DNA of 64,000 nt, taken from contig JAEHOE010000025.1 in assembly GCA_016858145.1 (NCBI GenBank), positions 62,001 through 126,000 on the forward strand, written 5' to 3'. This document shows, piece by piece, positions 36,201 through 48,470 of the stretch. The notes beneath the pieces are model-generated. The model saw only the letters and a program-made list of their open reading frames with translations. It made no database searches and was not told the DNA's origin. How positions within the stretch are numbered: position 1 is the first letter of the stretch; each line of letters opens with the position of its first letter. The position numbers and the translations under genes were made by a program. Source of the stretch: Edaphochlamys debaryana (taxonomy: Eukaryota > Chlorophyta > Chlorophyceae > Chlamydomonadales).

Positions 36201-39200
36201 CCCGTGCAGGGCCTCGGCGAGGTACAGGTCCGCGTCGGCCGTCTTGGCCCAGCGCTGCAGCGCGGCCACGTGCCGGGGATCCAGCACGCCCGCGCCCTGC
36301 GTCAGCCCCGCCTTCTCCAGTCGGTCCCACTCGCGCAGGCACTGCTCCGCGCGCCACACCAGGGAGCGCGTGGGCGAGGCCTGCGCCTCCGTCTCCAGCA
36401 GCAGGCAGATATGCACATACACGACGCGCGCGAGGGCCTGGGGGCGGGCCACACCAGCAAGAGATGATAAGTGGCACGTGACGCGTCAGGACCGGTCTTA
36501 CGGGCGGAACCCTAGCGCGGATAGTAGCTGAATCAGCCGAACCTTGGCGGCTACAGGTCCCAACCCTGGGACATGCAACGGTCGGATAGGAGCCGACGCA
36601 GCTGGCCGTGACCACCCCTGTGCTCCTTGGCTCCAAACGCACCTCGCCGACGGCTCGCCAGCGGTCCGCGTGCGTCTGCTTTACGCGGTCCACCTTGCCG
36701 AATAGGCGGGTCGCCTGGATGTGCGCCATGCGCACCGCCTGCGGGGGAGGACGGGCACTGGCGCGTCAAGCAAGGACACGGAAGCAACCGGGCCCAAGGC
36801 TCGGCACGCCAGACTTCGTTACCCCACCCTAAACAGCATGCCTGACCCGGTCTCACCTGTATCGCCAGCGCCGCACAGCCAGGGCAGGTGCATCCCCTGA
36901 ACTTGAGCAGCACGCTCTCCGCCCAGCACGAGTACAAGTCCGCCTGCTCGTCCTCCAGCACGTGCGTCTCGCGGCTCTCGCTCGCGCCCGCCTGCACCAG
37001 CTCCGCAAACACCTGCGAGAGACGCCGCTGCGGCGTGAGCGCGGTGAAGGCCCCACAGGATGCGCAACAAGGGCCATGACGTCAGCTCAGCTCTGTGACG
37101 GTCCGCGAGCCCCACCTGCGGAACCGTGTCGCCGTGCAGGTCCAGGGACTGCAACGCGTGCACGGAGCGCACAAAGCACTTGAACGCTTTTTCCGACGCC
37201 AGCTCCTCGCCGGTGCTGCTCGTGCCGCTCTCCTGAGGGGTGGGCCGTAGTGAAGCCCGACGGCGCGGTGGTGAAGTCAGCAACCCGCATGCAGCAACAA
37301 CGGACAAGAGACGCGAGTGTGCGCACCCTGTTGTAGCAACATCTGGGAAGCCCAGGCAAGTGGGAAGAAGAAGACACGAGTGTGCGGCAGCATGCGCAGT
37401 AAGTCTCAGCGAATTCCCATGGCGCACTCGGGCCTCGCGACAGCCCTGCGGCGGCGAGCCACACGCCCAGTACACGGGCGGGGATGTGCGCACGCAACCG
37501 CACCTGCAGATGGAAGTTGATGTCATGTATCTGATTGATTTGTGGCGGGGGCGGCGGTGGGGACTTGGTGGGGTCCGTGAAACACATTTGCGATATGTCG
37601 GGCGGCCCTCTCTGGAAGGCCGCCGATTCGACGCACTCGCGCTTGGCCTGGGCCAGGTGCGCGTGCCCCGCCTCCGCCTCCGATCGCATTCGTGTCACCA
37701 GCGCGTGCGCCCGCGCCCGCGCCGCCGCCACCTTCTGCTGCCGCCGGGTGTCGATGTGGCGCTCCACCACCGGCCTGGGCAGCACGAAGTACACGCACGA
37801 GAAACAAGGACGTAAGTGCATAGCGTAGTCAACTGACAAGAGATAACCGTCATGGGACAACCGCCTTGCCCGACAGGACACATCGGTTGCTGTGCAGGCC
37901 AGCTGGGCCCAGCGCCCGGCCCCTCGGCTACACTAGCCTTGTGCACGCGCTAACCCAGCTTTTCACCTAGCCCTGCCGTGCCGCAGCCCCCACCTGCTGA
38001 TGCTGGTGTAGCAGCCCGCCTGGCCCAGCAGGCACAGCAGGCAGAAGATGACGAGCCGCAGCCACGTCAGCAGGCCGACGCTGAAGCTGAAGAAGCAGCG
38101 CCGGGCGATAAGGCTGCGCGCCAGGCGGCTGCGGCACTCCCACACCTCCTGGTCGTGGACGCCCATGCAGCGGCAGTTGCGCTGGCCCGGCGTGCCCCCC
38201 GCCACGGCCTTGTCCCCGCACACGGGCACAAGCTCGATTGGCAGCTCGCCCGCCGCCGTCTTCAGCGTGGGGTCCGCGCCGCAGTAGAGTAGGTGGTCCA
38301 CCTTCACGCGGGGGGTGCGGAGGCGCGTGCAGGAGCAAACCCACATTAAGCCCGGCTATTGCAACAGCGGCGAGCCCCGGAACCCGCAGGACGCTTCCTG
38401 CCAAACCAGCCTGCCCCGCTTTCCCCAAAGCTGCGCGAGGTGCCTACCTGAGCGGGGTTTCCGCGCAGGGCGGCGCAGTGCAACGGTGTCGCTCCATCCA
38501 GCACCGCCGCTACAGTCTCCCGCACCACCACCGGCGCTGACTTGTCGTCCTGCGGAATGTCCGGTAAGGGCCCAGCCACCAGTGGCGTCAGGTCAGCGCA
38601 CAGGTGTTGCACTCTTCCACCCCAGGCACTGAATGCGCTTAGCCAAGGGCCCTGGCACGACGCGGTTGCAGCCTTATGGGCGCCTCGCCCTGTCCCTGCC
38701 CAGCCCCAACCCGAGCCGGACCACACCGCACCGGCTGCAGGGGGTTGACCGGCGTGAGCTGCAGCATGGGCGGCACGCTCTCAGCGTGCTTCTCCTTGTA
38801 CAGAAAGTCCAGGAGCGTCCCCATGAGCGCCGGCTCGATACGCGTGTTGACCAGCTTCCGCCGCTCCTCGTCCGTCACTTGCAGGTTGGACACCAGCTTG
38901 TCGATGGAGTCGGACCTGGCCCGGCCCCAGGTGCGGTCAGACAGCCCTTAATGATAGGTGTGTCGGTGACAACTCGGGATACGCTCCCATGTATCCCTTC
39001 ACACGCCTGCTCGCGCGCACACGGGGCCGCAGGCGCTCGGGCCCCCCAAAACCTGACGGCGGGTCAACCGCCACCCCGCCCGCCGCTCCCTCTCACTTTG
39101 GGTACAGCTGTGACAGCTTCCGCCACGGCACGCACAACAAAAACTCCAGGAAGCCAGGTGGTGCGTTCATCAGTGCAGACACCGCCAGCGCCGCGCTCGC

Positions 39201-39767
39201 TACCGCCTGCGACGAGCCAGCGAGCGGGATCGATGGGCTTTAGCGGAACGCGTGCTAGCACGCAGCAATAGCGCTTCGGAGCTGCAAGCCCGGCCAAGTC
39301 CCAACGTGTATTTTGCTTTCAGCTGGGTTCAACTGGAGCGGCAGCGAGCCAAGGCCCATGCAACCCCTATTACCCGACAGCGATCCGCGTCCAGCTCCTG
39401 TAGCGGGTCTTCACAGCGCGGCAGCATCACGTTGAGGGCGGCTGGAAGAAAATCGTACAGTATTCCCTCCGTGAGCTCCTTCACGGGGCAAAAGAAGGCA
39501 TGTTAGCGTGTCGCTGCGTGCAGGGCCCGCAGCAAGCGCAAGTTACCTTGACCCGCCGGTCCTCGCTGTCCATGCTGGCACTGAGCTTGCTCTCAAGCTT
39601 CTGCAGCCGGGAGCGGCGGCTCCTGCGCGCACACGAGGCGATGCATTCGTCCTTGCTCGCGGTGGTCCCCGAACGCCCACAAGCGGGCAGGCATCATGAG
39701 CAAGGTGGCACAGCCAAGCTCACCCGTACATGCCGCCTGCGTCCGCTGTCCCGCTCTCCTGGGCCAT
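30258..39767 (-). CDS. Giant ankyrin-like / membrane / CCCH zinc-finger protein
   Basis: Exons, 5' to 3': 39767-39730, 39622-39547, 39478-39374, 39143-39097, 38915-38732, 38549-38448, 38301-37994, 37774-37504, 37232-37116, 37012-36857, 36738-36643, 36437-36171, 36011-35400, 35271-34945, 34793-34629, 34450-34298, 34067-33171, 32984-30258 (TGA). All joins keep phase, giving about 2,215 residues; one intron needs a GC donor (after 36171). An ankyrin-like pair lies at about 171-210 (DGATPLHCAALRGN; VDHLLYCGADPTLK). A hydrophobic run at about 255-281 (LLTWLRLVIFCLLCLLG) looks like a membrane helix and is followed by charged coiled coils. Residues 290-1300 are mostly Ala/Glu/Leu helical. The last exon is Gly/Ala/Ser/Gln-rich and ends near 2058-2077 with CRFYLQGYCRDGERCRFAH, a C-x7-C-x5-C-x3-H finger of the RNA-binding type. 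I do not recognise the whole architecture. Start: ATG 39767 is the only ATG that splices in frame, through a GTACGG donor; the first two exons and exon 39143-39097 are least certain. Confidence 0.72.
32985..33170 (-). other. Stop-free in-frame intron (62 codons)
   Basis: Donor CAG/GTGCGG and acceptor CCACAG/GAG bound 186 bases, a multiple of three with no stop. Retention would insert 62 residues between RQEQ and ERQKRE, interrupting a continuous charged helix, which argues that it is normally spliced. Confidence 0.6.
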
Positions 39768-42700
39768 CGTGGGCTGGACGCCGTGTCCACTGGCTCCACC
39801 ACTAGCACTCCCTCATGGTTTGCCTGATCTGTAGCATAACGATAGGGGCAACGATGTCTGCCGGGGCAACAACTGGAATGGAGATGCGGTGCACATAGGC
39901 CCGAACAGCGCACCCTAAGGCTCTGCACTTCAGATAGCAGCCACATAGTGCTCAAGTGGTGCCGCAGGGCCCAAGAACTCCAGCCCGACCCTGCAGTTCG
40001 AGCCCCGCCCTTGCCGCGCGCTCACCCGTCTCCGCCAGGCTCCCGCCCAAGCCTATCAGGGTCCTCTACGTGTGAAAAGCTCTTGTGTTGAGTAGGAAAG
40101 CTGTGTCGCTGTTGCGTTCAGGGGTCTTTCAAGACCGCGGAATCGCGGGCTGTGCCGCGCTACGCATACGTTTATCCTGATGGTTCTACCTACAACATGG
40201 CTATGAGGTATTGGGTGGGCGACCTTGTGTGCCCGGGCCTGAGCGCGGGCGCAGTACGTTGGCAATCGCGTGCCGGACTCCCCCGTCGGGCCCCACGCCC
40301 GTCCCCGCAACCCTGCCCCTTGTCACGAGCCGCAATCCCCAAGCAACTGCACCGCTCTACAGCCCTGGGTGCTTCATGATTGGTGCAGCCTCCGGACTGG
40401 CGGGGTGCGTGCTCTGGGCTTTCCCCACGCTGTCCCCACCACGCGGCCAGCGTCTGCTGCGCACGATCCAGGCCAACCCCTGAACTCTTCCGACTTTCCG
40501 AGCCATGCCTCTCGCCCGTAACCCTGCCCCACGGCCTTCCGGGTTCCGGCCGCCATTTGAAGCTTTCTGTCACCAGGAACGGCGGACGTTGGGGCAAGCT
40601 CTGGGAGGGGGCCCGGCTGCTGGTGGGTTCTATGTACGCCCCGCCCGTGATGGCACAAGCTAGCTATGGTTTGCTTATCCCTACACTGAGATCGACGCCC
40701 GCGCCAGCACCCCTGCCCTCGTCTCCCATCCAGGCTGAGCTGGGAGGCTTCCTACCAGGCGGCAGTGACCCGCACAGCTCTGGCGGAAGCCCCCCCCCTC
40801 CCGAGATGTTGTTGCACTTTGCTGGCCCTGGTTTTCGCGTAACCTCGTCTCCCGTTTCCCCTTCCCCCCCCTCCCCCAGACCCTTGCCCGCATTGCCAGC
40901 TGGCCTAGTTGTTCATTCTCAAACCAGTCCCCCCCTCATCACCCCAAACGGTGCTCATGCCAGGGCAGGCGCGCCATAAGAACCTTTGAAGGCAGCTGCA
41001 CCAGCGGGGAACAGGTACGGCCGCATAACAGACATAACAGACAGAACAACGCAGGCGGCTCAGGGAAGATTACCGGTATCTCGGGGGAGGGGCTGTGAAG
41101 CGAAGGCGCAACAGGTGCACGGGGAGGGGGGGCGGCATTGATCCCTCCGTGACCAGATCCACCTGCACCCAGCCGGGGCCGAGAAGTGCAAGGAGCGGCG
41201 CACCGTGTGCCTGCCCATAACAGCTGCGCTCCGGCGTGCGGATTCGACCAGTGCCACCGGCCGGGTGACCCCCTGCGCGCGTTGCCTGGTCCGCAGCGGC
41301 AGGATGGAGCTCAAAGCGCCACCTTCCACCGCACCCAGCTTGCGCTCTACGCTCTACGCCCTGGGCAGGGGGGAAAGGAACTCGGAATACGCAAAGATCC
41401 AGGCTCTCGAGGGTGAGGGTGGGTTGTTGCAACGCGCCGCTAGGTGGGGGTGGTTGGGTTGGCCCAAATCTTTCTCCATACAGTACTCCTTCACTCATTC
41501 ACAAGACGCATGCACGCTTCCATGTTCAATGTGCAGGCAGATATTTCGGGCCTCCCGGCCTCGTGCCCGGAAACGACCCCTTTCCAACTATAAGACGCAC
41601 ACAGCCACCTGGGCCGCATCTCGGCGAGTTTACCTTAGGCCTGCGCTCTTCGAATGCACCCTCACGCTCTCGGCGTTGGCGCCAGCCCTACGCAGTAGGG
41701 CAGAGAGCCACTACACCGCCGGCACGGGTACCATCACCGTTCACGCTGAGCGCCCCTTGGAAACTGTGGCTGGTGCAAGAGGGCTTGGCTAACTAAGGAT
41801 CCTCGCCCCCGTCTTGCTGGCCCGGTCTTGCTGGCGGTGTGCAGGTGTGGGTTGGCGAAGCGTTCCCCCAGGTGCCCCCTTATGTTCTTCTTCACGTACC
41901 GTCCCCCTTGCACCCCGGGCTCCATTGATGTCTTCAACCCCCAGGAAACCCAGTTCCACCCGGCTGGCACTTTCATCTGCAGTCTAGATAGAGGCACGGG
42001 CCCATGCCAATCCTCCACTGTGACAAGGGTGCACACCGCTTGGTGCAACGCTGCCGAAGACATGCCCGAAGGAGTCTGCAGGGGACTGGGTCCGTGGGTC
42101 ACTGCGGCTCTCCCGCTGGTGGCTAGCTGGTGGTGCCGGACCAGTGCCTGTGGTCGGTGCTGCGTCGGCAGGTCCGGTCAGCACGCCCGGTCAGCGCAGC
42201 TGCGGGGACTGAGGTGGCGGGCTGTGTTGCGGAGTGTGTGGTGGTGGCGCTGGGTGGTGGCGGCGCCCTGCCGGGTGGTAGCGGTGGTAGGATGGCGCTA
42301 GGAAGGGCCCTAGAAAACAGCGTTAGCCAGTCTTAGCAAGGCTCCGTGCCAAAGGGCTCCATCCTTGCCAGATCCAAGGGGCGGACTTCTCTTGTGAGGT
42401 GCTGTTAGGGCACCCAGGCTTGCTGGAGGCAAGCCCGTGAGATCGGCCAGCAGGTCGAGGCGTTCAGGCACTCAACGCTTCAGCAGTCCCTCGTAGGGGT
42501 CCGCAACTGCAAGCATCGACTTTCTGCCTCTGGCACAGCAAGTTTGCCACAGCCACTCGGGAGGCAGACTGAGCGTGCGCAGGTCAGACACCAGAAAGGC
42601 TGTAGGCAATGTACAACCGGGTTCGGCCCACCAGCGGTAGCGGTGATTGTGAACGCGCGTTGCCTTCACCGGACAATCCAACGGGGGAGCGCAGACTGGT

Positions 42701-44192
42701 AGCGCGAAAGTGGGATGGGGCGGTGGAGTCGCCGTATGCGGGGCCCTGGGCGATAGAGGCTGGATTCCTCAGCAGGTGGTCCTGCACACGGACATGAGGA
42801 CAGCTGCCGGTGCTCCGCAAAGCCAAGCGGAGAATTAGGTTCAGGGTCGGTCGGAGGAGCTCTCGGGGGATCAATACAAATGCGTCACCTGCCTTACACA
42901 GATGGGGGCGACTGGTGCCGCAAACAGCGCCGTGCCCAACGCCTTTGCGCTTGGTGCAGCGCCCAGGGCCCGCCGGAAGTGTGGCCGCGGCCTTCACGGC
43001 AGCTGCCCCTCCAGCCACCGAAGCCCTCAGGCCTCGTCTGGAACCCTTCCAGCACCATCCGCTGGAGCGCACCAGGCGGCTTCCAGCCTACTACCGTTCT
43101 GCCTCCTATCTTGTCTTGCAGCTTCACATCTCATCACACGCCGTCAAACGTCGAGCGCATCCCAACACGGCATGTCCGGCAAGCACGGCGCGCGTCCCAC
43201 ATCTGTCCTTATCGATAGCCACCCAACGCACCGTAGCTAGCCGGCGTGCTTGCGCTCGCATAACAGCAAGGCCCTCCAGAATATGTACAACAGCACTGTA
43301 CCGGGGAAATGAACGCATCAAGGAGGACGATTGCAGACAGGACCCTAGTCCATCCGATTGACGCAGAGAGAAGCCCATAGAGCTATTAATTAGTCTCGAC
43401 TCCCACCCACATGTGTTGTTCTGCTCAAGCCGCTCGGCTCTCACGGCCTGAGCGTTTCCTAGCCCCTGTAGCGACTCTTTCTTATCTCCCTATTTCTCTC
43501 CAACCCTAGCCGCGACTGTAACCTGTGTGCACCGTCCTCCCGCGGCAAGTCCTTTCTCGTACGCAGCATCCGTGCTCGCCAGAACGCTGAATGACCCTCC
43601 CGGCTCGCAAGACTGCAGGCGCCCCATGCGCCGCACAAGACCGGCCCCAACAGGTGTTTCGACCATCAAGTTCGCACATAGTATCCAGATGCCGCTACTA
43701 GCGGTTAGCGAGGGGAGCATGCCAGCACCATGACCAATAGACGCCACCAAACAAGCGCCTCCAAGTTCAGCCCCCGACCGCGCACCGCGCACAAAGGCTT
43801 TGCAAGTCCTTCCCACCTGCCTACCCTACCCCCGGCAGTTGCAGAGCCGAGGACGCCCTGGAGTGAACCGTAAGGAGATTGATCAAGGAATACCAGTTCG
43901 GGCGCCGGGGCAGGGCTGAACTTGCTCTGGCTCTCGCGTTGGCCCCAGCCTCATGCGTTCTGTTTCATCAGGCGCAACCTCGCCCACGGAGTCCTCGCAA
44001 TTCAGGCCCCTCCGTGATGGCAAAACGCGCGTCCTCGGCCAAACCGCTTCTCGGCCCCAACGATGGATGTGCTCGCATCAGCACCCGCTGCCAGTCGCTG
44101 CGGCGTTCGCCCAGTCCGCCCCCGATGCAACACTCCCCTCCACAGCACGCAAGGCCCACAGGCTAGGCGACCGGCACCCGTGTTGCAAGCGC
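39768..44192. other. 4.4 kb with no supportable gene
   Basis: It lies between the start of the ankyrin/CCCH gene and the stop of TZF, both minus strand, so it should include a promoter and a 3' UTR. It is less GC-rich than the genes. Several open frames of about 60-160 codons exist (for example 42102-41734 and 43072-42584 on the minus strand), but none has a recognised motif or splice-consistent partners. One dispersed repeat copy is at 42609. It may be decayed mobile-element sequence. Confidence 0.4.
42609..42635 (+). repeat. Dispersed 27-base repeat, copy 2
   Basis: Matches 24835-24861 with two adjacent mismatches; same orientation in the window. Confidence 0.7.
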
Positions 44193-47121
44193 TTACTCGG
44201 CGGTTTGCGAGCGGGGCGAGCCGTGCGAGCCCGGGCTGCCGCCAGCGGCGGCTGCTGCCTCGCCGGCCGGCGCGAGCGCCTTGGCGGAGGCGACGGCGCT
44301 CCCGCTGCTGGGGCCAGACACAGGCGCCGAAGACCGCAGCTGCAGCTGGCCGTTGACGAGCTCGAACTGGCCGCTGGCGAGGCCCTCCGTCAGCACGGTC
44401 TGGAGAAGCGGCAGCAGGAGCTGGACCTCGCCGCCGGCGCCCGTCTGGCCCGGGTCCGAGTTGCGCACGCCGGAGGCGTAGTGGACCTCCGAGGAGAGGC
44501 GGGTGAGCGCGGCGCGCAGGCCGGTGGGGTCCGAGCTGCGCTCCATGCCGGAGACCTCGTCCACGTAGGCGTCCGTGTCGTCCTCCTGCGCGCCGGAGGC
44601 AGAGGCGCCGGCGATAAGCCCGGGCAGGAAGCGCGTGGGGCCCTCGGCGGCGCTGGCGGAGGCGGACCGCAGCACGTGCTGCAGCAGCGCCTGGTACGGC
44701 ACGGAGGCGGCGTCGGCGGGCATGTCGCCGCCGGCAGCAGCGGCAGCCATCGCCGCCGCGACGGCGGCGGGGTCCGCGGCCAACAGCAGCCCGGCGGCGC
44801 TGGCGGCAGAGCCGGCGGAGAACGACGGGCCAGCGCTGGCGGCGCCGTCGACGGAGGGGCGTGCCGACGGCGACAGGCTCGCGGTGCCGGTCGCGGAGAG
44901 GCGCGGCGCGGTGCCCGAGGAGAGAGCCTCCCCGTAGCCCACTGCGCCCACGGCAGCAGCGGCCGCCAGCGGAGACCCGGGCGATGCGGGGCTGCCGGCG
45001 ACTGCGCCGTGGGAGCCGATGCGGGGCTGAGGCGACGCGACAGCGGGGCTGGCCAGCGACATGCCACGGAGCGCGGCCTCAGCAGATTCCGCCTGCGGCA
45101 CTGGTGGCGGCGGCGGCGGCGACATGACGCCTGGCAGCGGGCTGCCGCCGGCATCAATCACATCCGCTGCGGCGGCAGCTGCTGCCGCCGCTGAGCTGGA
45201 CATGGGTGGGCGCCGCATCGCCGCCGCCGCGGCAGCGGCCGCCGCTGCCGCAGCGGCGGCGGCAGACGCCGGCGTGGATGCGGGCGTCGACATGCGGCGA
45301 ACGGCGCCGCCGCGGTTGGTGGGCGCCGGCATGTGGCGGGGCACGGCGGCGGAGGAAGCTCCCACGCCGCGACCGCCGTTGCTGGCGGCGGCAGCCTGCT
45401 GGTACGCGTGCGCGGTCATGGGCAGCGGAGCGGACATGGGCGGCGGCGCGGGGCTGGCGACGACGCCTGGCGGGAGCCCCGCGGCGCGGTAGTCCTGCAT
45501 CCGTGGGGCGTTCTGGAACTCGCCGCTGCCGGGGCCGTAGCTGTTGGGACCGGACGCCTCACCGCTGCTACCCGGGCCGTACGGGACGACGGGGGCAACG
45601 TCCCCGGGCATGGACCAGGACCTCGAGCGGCCGCCCGCCGCCGCAGCGGCGGCGGCGGCGGCCGCATTCGTGGGCTGGTAGTACCCGCCCGCAACCGTGT
45701 GCGTGCCTGGTGGCGGCGGCGCGCCGTACGGCGGCGGCGACATGTACGCGTGCTGCGGGTGCATGGGCGGCGGTGGCGGAGCCGGCACCCCCACCATGCC
45801 TGGCGGCAGGCCGCGCGGCTGCGCTAGGTAGACGGCGCCGCCGGGCGCCATGTGCATCGTCATTGCGGCCATGGGGTACGGCGCCATGTGGGTCGGCGCC
45901 GCCATGGTCATGCCCGGGTGCAGCTGCATGCGCTGGGGCCCCATGGCCATGTCGTGCCGCCCCGGCGGGCCCTGCTGCGCCGGGACGCACATGAGCGCGA
46001 CGGGCTGCAGCTGCGCCTGCGGCCCCGCCTGCCAGGACATGGCGTGGGGGCCGGCAGCCATCATGGTGGCCATGGCCGGGCTGGGCCCCGTCGTGGGCGG
46101 CGACGGCGAGTCGACGGCGGGGGCCGGCATCGGCAGCACCGCCGGCGGCGTCGAGGGCGGCGGCGCCGACGAGCGCTGAACTTCACCCTCGGCCTCGTCT
46201 ACGCTGCGCAGCTCCTCTACCGAGTGGGCGAAGAAGCACGTGGGCCGCCGGCAGTTGGCGCCGAGGTAGCACAGCCGCGTGCGGTAGCTGTGGGGAAGGA
46301 AACGAACGGCAGTACGCAGGTGATGAGTCATAAGGGGGGCGGCGGAAGAAGTGGCAGGGCCGAGTTCCGCGACAAGAGGGCTCAGTGGGGACGCGGTGAC
46401 AGCGGCTGAGGAGTGCGGGCCGAAAACCTGCGGGGCTGCCCGCCGGCTGCCCGCGTGCCTACTCAACCCTCACACCTCGAGCTCCTAGAGCCCGGGAATT
46501 CAGCCCCACGAACCCAAGCGCCGCAGTCGTCTGTGTGTCGCGGACCTCAACACGCCCGCGCAAGGACAACTTGTACGCTGGCCGCGGCAATCAGCATTCG
46601 GAGTCGGGACATGCCGCTCCTCACCGGCTGGGGTGGAGCCAGAGCTCGAACGTGTTGTGTGCGTAGGGGCACGCATCGCCATTGGGACAAAGCCGCTTGG
46701 CCCGCGCGTTCGGGCAGGGGTCCGGCTGATAGGAAAACGTCCGCGGGCATCGCCGCCTTGCCGTCTCCCCCGCGTGACTGAAGGGGCAATGCGTCCAGCT
46801 GTGCCGGTAGCCGTGCGGGCACGGCAACACCCTGCGGGAAGCGGCGATGGTGCGAGTCGGGTGCGCTCGAGTCTCCACAGATCGCGCAGTCGCAGAATAC
46901 CCCGTCGCGTTCTATTAGTGCACTCCGAGTACGCCACCGGCGAGCGAGCTACCTCGTTGCAGCCGCGCTGCCTCCGCCGAAGCCGACGCGAAGGCCCCCT
47001 CCTGACACCACCCCGCTCACTTGTAGCTGTACATCCAGAACTCATCAGGCAAGGATGCTTGCCGCAGAGCTTGCAGGACGTCAGCTTGCCCCGGCTCAAA
47101 AGAATCGCTCCGGTCCTCCAT
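44193..47121 (-). CDS. Plant-type tandem CCCH zinc-finger protein (TZF)
   Basis: Exons, 5' to 3': 47121-47021, 46831-46625, 46287-44193. Phases agree, giving 800 residues. The layout follows plant arginine-rich tandem zinc-finger proteins: DEFWMYSYKV leads into a Cys/His region (C38, C49, H53, then AGETARRR), followed by C-x8-C-x5-C-x3-H (73-92), the linker FELWLHPSRYRTRLC and C-x5-C-x4-C-x3-H (109-124, ending CRRPTCFFAH). These proteins bind AU-rich mRNA and act in mRNA decay or cytoplasmic granules; that role is family knowledge, not shown here. Residues 130-800 are low-complexity (Ala, Pro, Met, Gly, Ser; several poly-Ala runs). ATG 47121 is the only start that reads into the conserved region, and it lies just inside a 774-base inverted repeat whose other copy is in SWC4. 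Confidence 0.9.
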
Positions 47122-47884
47122 CCTCGTCCGCGTCGGCTCCGCCGGAGCCCGCTCGACGACGAGTGAGGCTCTCTAGCTCCCTAGAGCTCCAGGTCTGTGC
47201 GGCCGAGCGCAGTGAGGCACCGCCGGTCCAGCCCTGCCTCGACGTGTGAATGGGGGCTCGGGCTACCTTCGCTACGCTGTGTGATGCGGCGTATTGGCAG
47301 GCGGGGTGCCGTCTTTGTTCGCGAAACCTGGGGTTGAATGGGATGTATGCAGCGTATGAGCTATGGAAGCGGACAGGTAGCCTCTGATGACCGTGACCGT
47401 TATACATACCGTTGCCCCGGTCCTGGGATTTGGCAAAAGGCAGCCCACACGAAGCCGGCTGGAACAAGGGGGTTAGCAGGTAACGTCGCTACGCTCTTCA
47501 AGCGCAACCCCCAGCGTCGAATTTTGGCGTGCGCTCCTGCCCTCCGGTCGCCCCACCTGTGTGAACTCACTCCCCTCGGCTTGCGAACTGCTGGCTCCAC
47601 ACGGCAAGTGTGAAGATGCCAGAACTAGTGCGCTCCAGCGAGCTATCGTGCTCTCGTAACAACACGCGCTCGTCCGCGCCTTCCGTCAGTGGCGTAGCTG
47701 TTCGTCGATAGCTGGGCTGAGTCGATGTAATTGTTAAGCTTGACTAGAAGGTACGCTGTGTCCAGAGATACGTCGCAAAGGGATACGCGGCGTCAGGAAG
47801 GCAGTTGAGTGAGCTTTCGTAGAACACTTGTGTGCGCGGTGGCCTCAAGACGCGCACGATACTCACGCCTGTGGGTCCTAGATT
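47111..47884 (+). repeat. Inverted repeat, left copy: TZF 5' flank and start codon
   Basis: This is nearly identical to the reverse complement of 50754-51526, with scattered substitutions and one or two single-base indels by eye. It covers the first 11 coding bases of TZF and the 763 bases upstream, so it should contain the TZF 5' UTR and at least part of its promoter. Confidence 0.93.
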
Positions 47885-48470
47885 TTCCTTTCACCACTTC
47901 TGGGGCGCTGCGCTGCTACCAGAGCAAAGCGCGCTTGCCGCAAGTGCGCTTCGGTGCAGAGGTCGGCTAGAGCTGTAGAGCCCGCAAGCGCAAACTCAGT
48001 CGACAAGACGCGCGCAACAACGCCTGACAACCACTTACTGAGTCCAGACGGACGCGCGGACGAGAAGTTTCACCGCCGGGTTTCGTTGCGCCAGCCCGTC
48101 AAGCCCCGCCAAGATCAATAACTGGACACGTAAGCGACAGCCGTCAATTACATGACGAGAGGTATATTGCACATATCCAGACATGCTCAGCCCTAGCTGG
48201 CGACTCGCCAATAGCACACCCGCAGTGTACAGACCAGCCCGCCCAACCCGTGCCCGCTGTCCTGTGATTCGTCCGCTCAGAAACCCGCAAGACGGGATCC
48301 GCTTTCTCAAAGAAAGCCATGGCGCGGCCACTTCCCCTCCTTCCACTCTCTCTTCCACTTCCCCGCACGCATCCCCCTCCTCAACTTGCTGCTGCTGAAA
48401 GCGTTGTGGCAGCCTTGAGCCTCCACGACGCTCCAGCCCGCCATTCCCCTAGCCGGCAGAGGCCGCCTGC
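47885..48470. other. Spacer between the inverted repeat and the SWC4 stop
   Basis: Should hold the SWC4 3' UTR. A minus-strand TGTAA at 48148-48152, about 320 bases past the stop, is a candidate poly(A) signal. No coding frame seen. Confidence 0.45.

Noticed and set aside
42472..43072. A protein-coding gene on the minus strand
   Set aside because: The overlapping frames of about 60-160 codons have no recognised domain, donor/acceptor chain or homologous partner in the window.
43953..45194. Plus-strand 413-codon open frame
   Set aside because: Antisense to the Ala/Ser-rich TZF exon, whose minus frame carries the CCCH fingers.
47111..47884. A classical DNA transposon with terminal inverted repeats
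   Set aside because: The two ends of one copy are not inverted repeats of each other and no target-site duplication is evident; the boundary at TZF codon 4 fits a segmental copy better.
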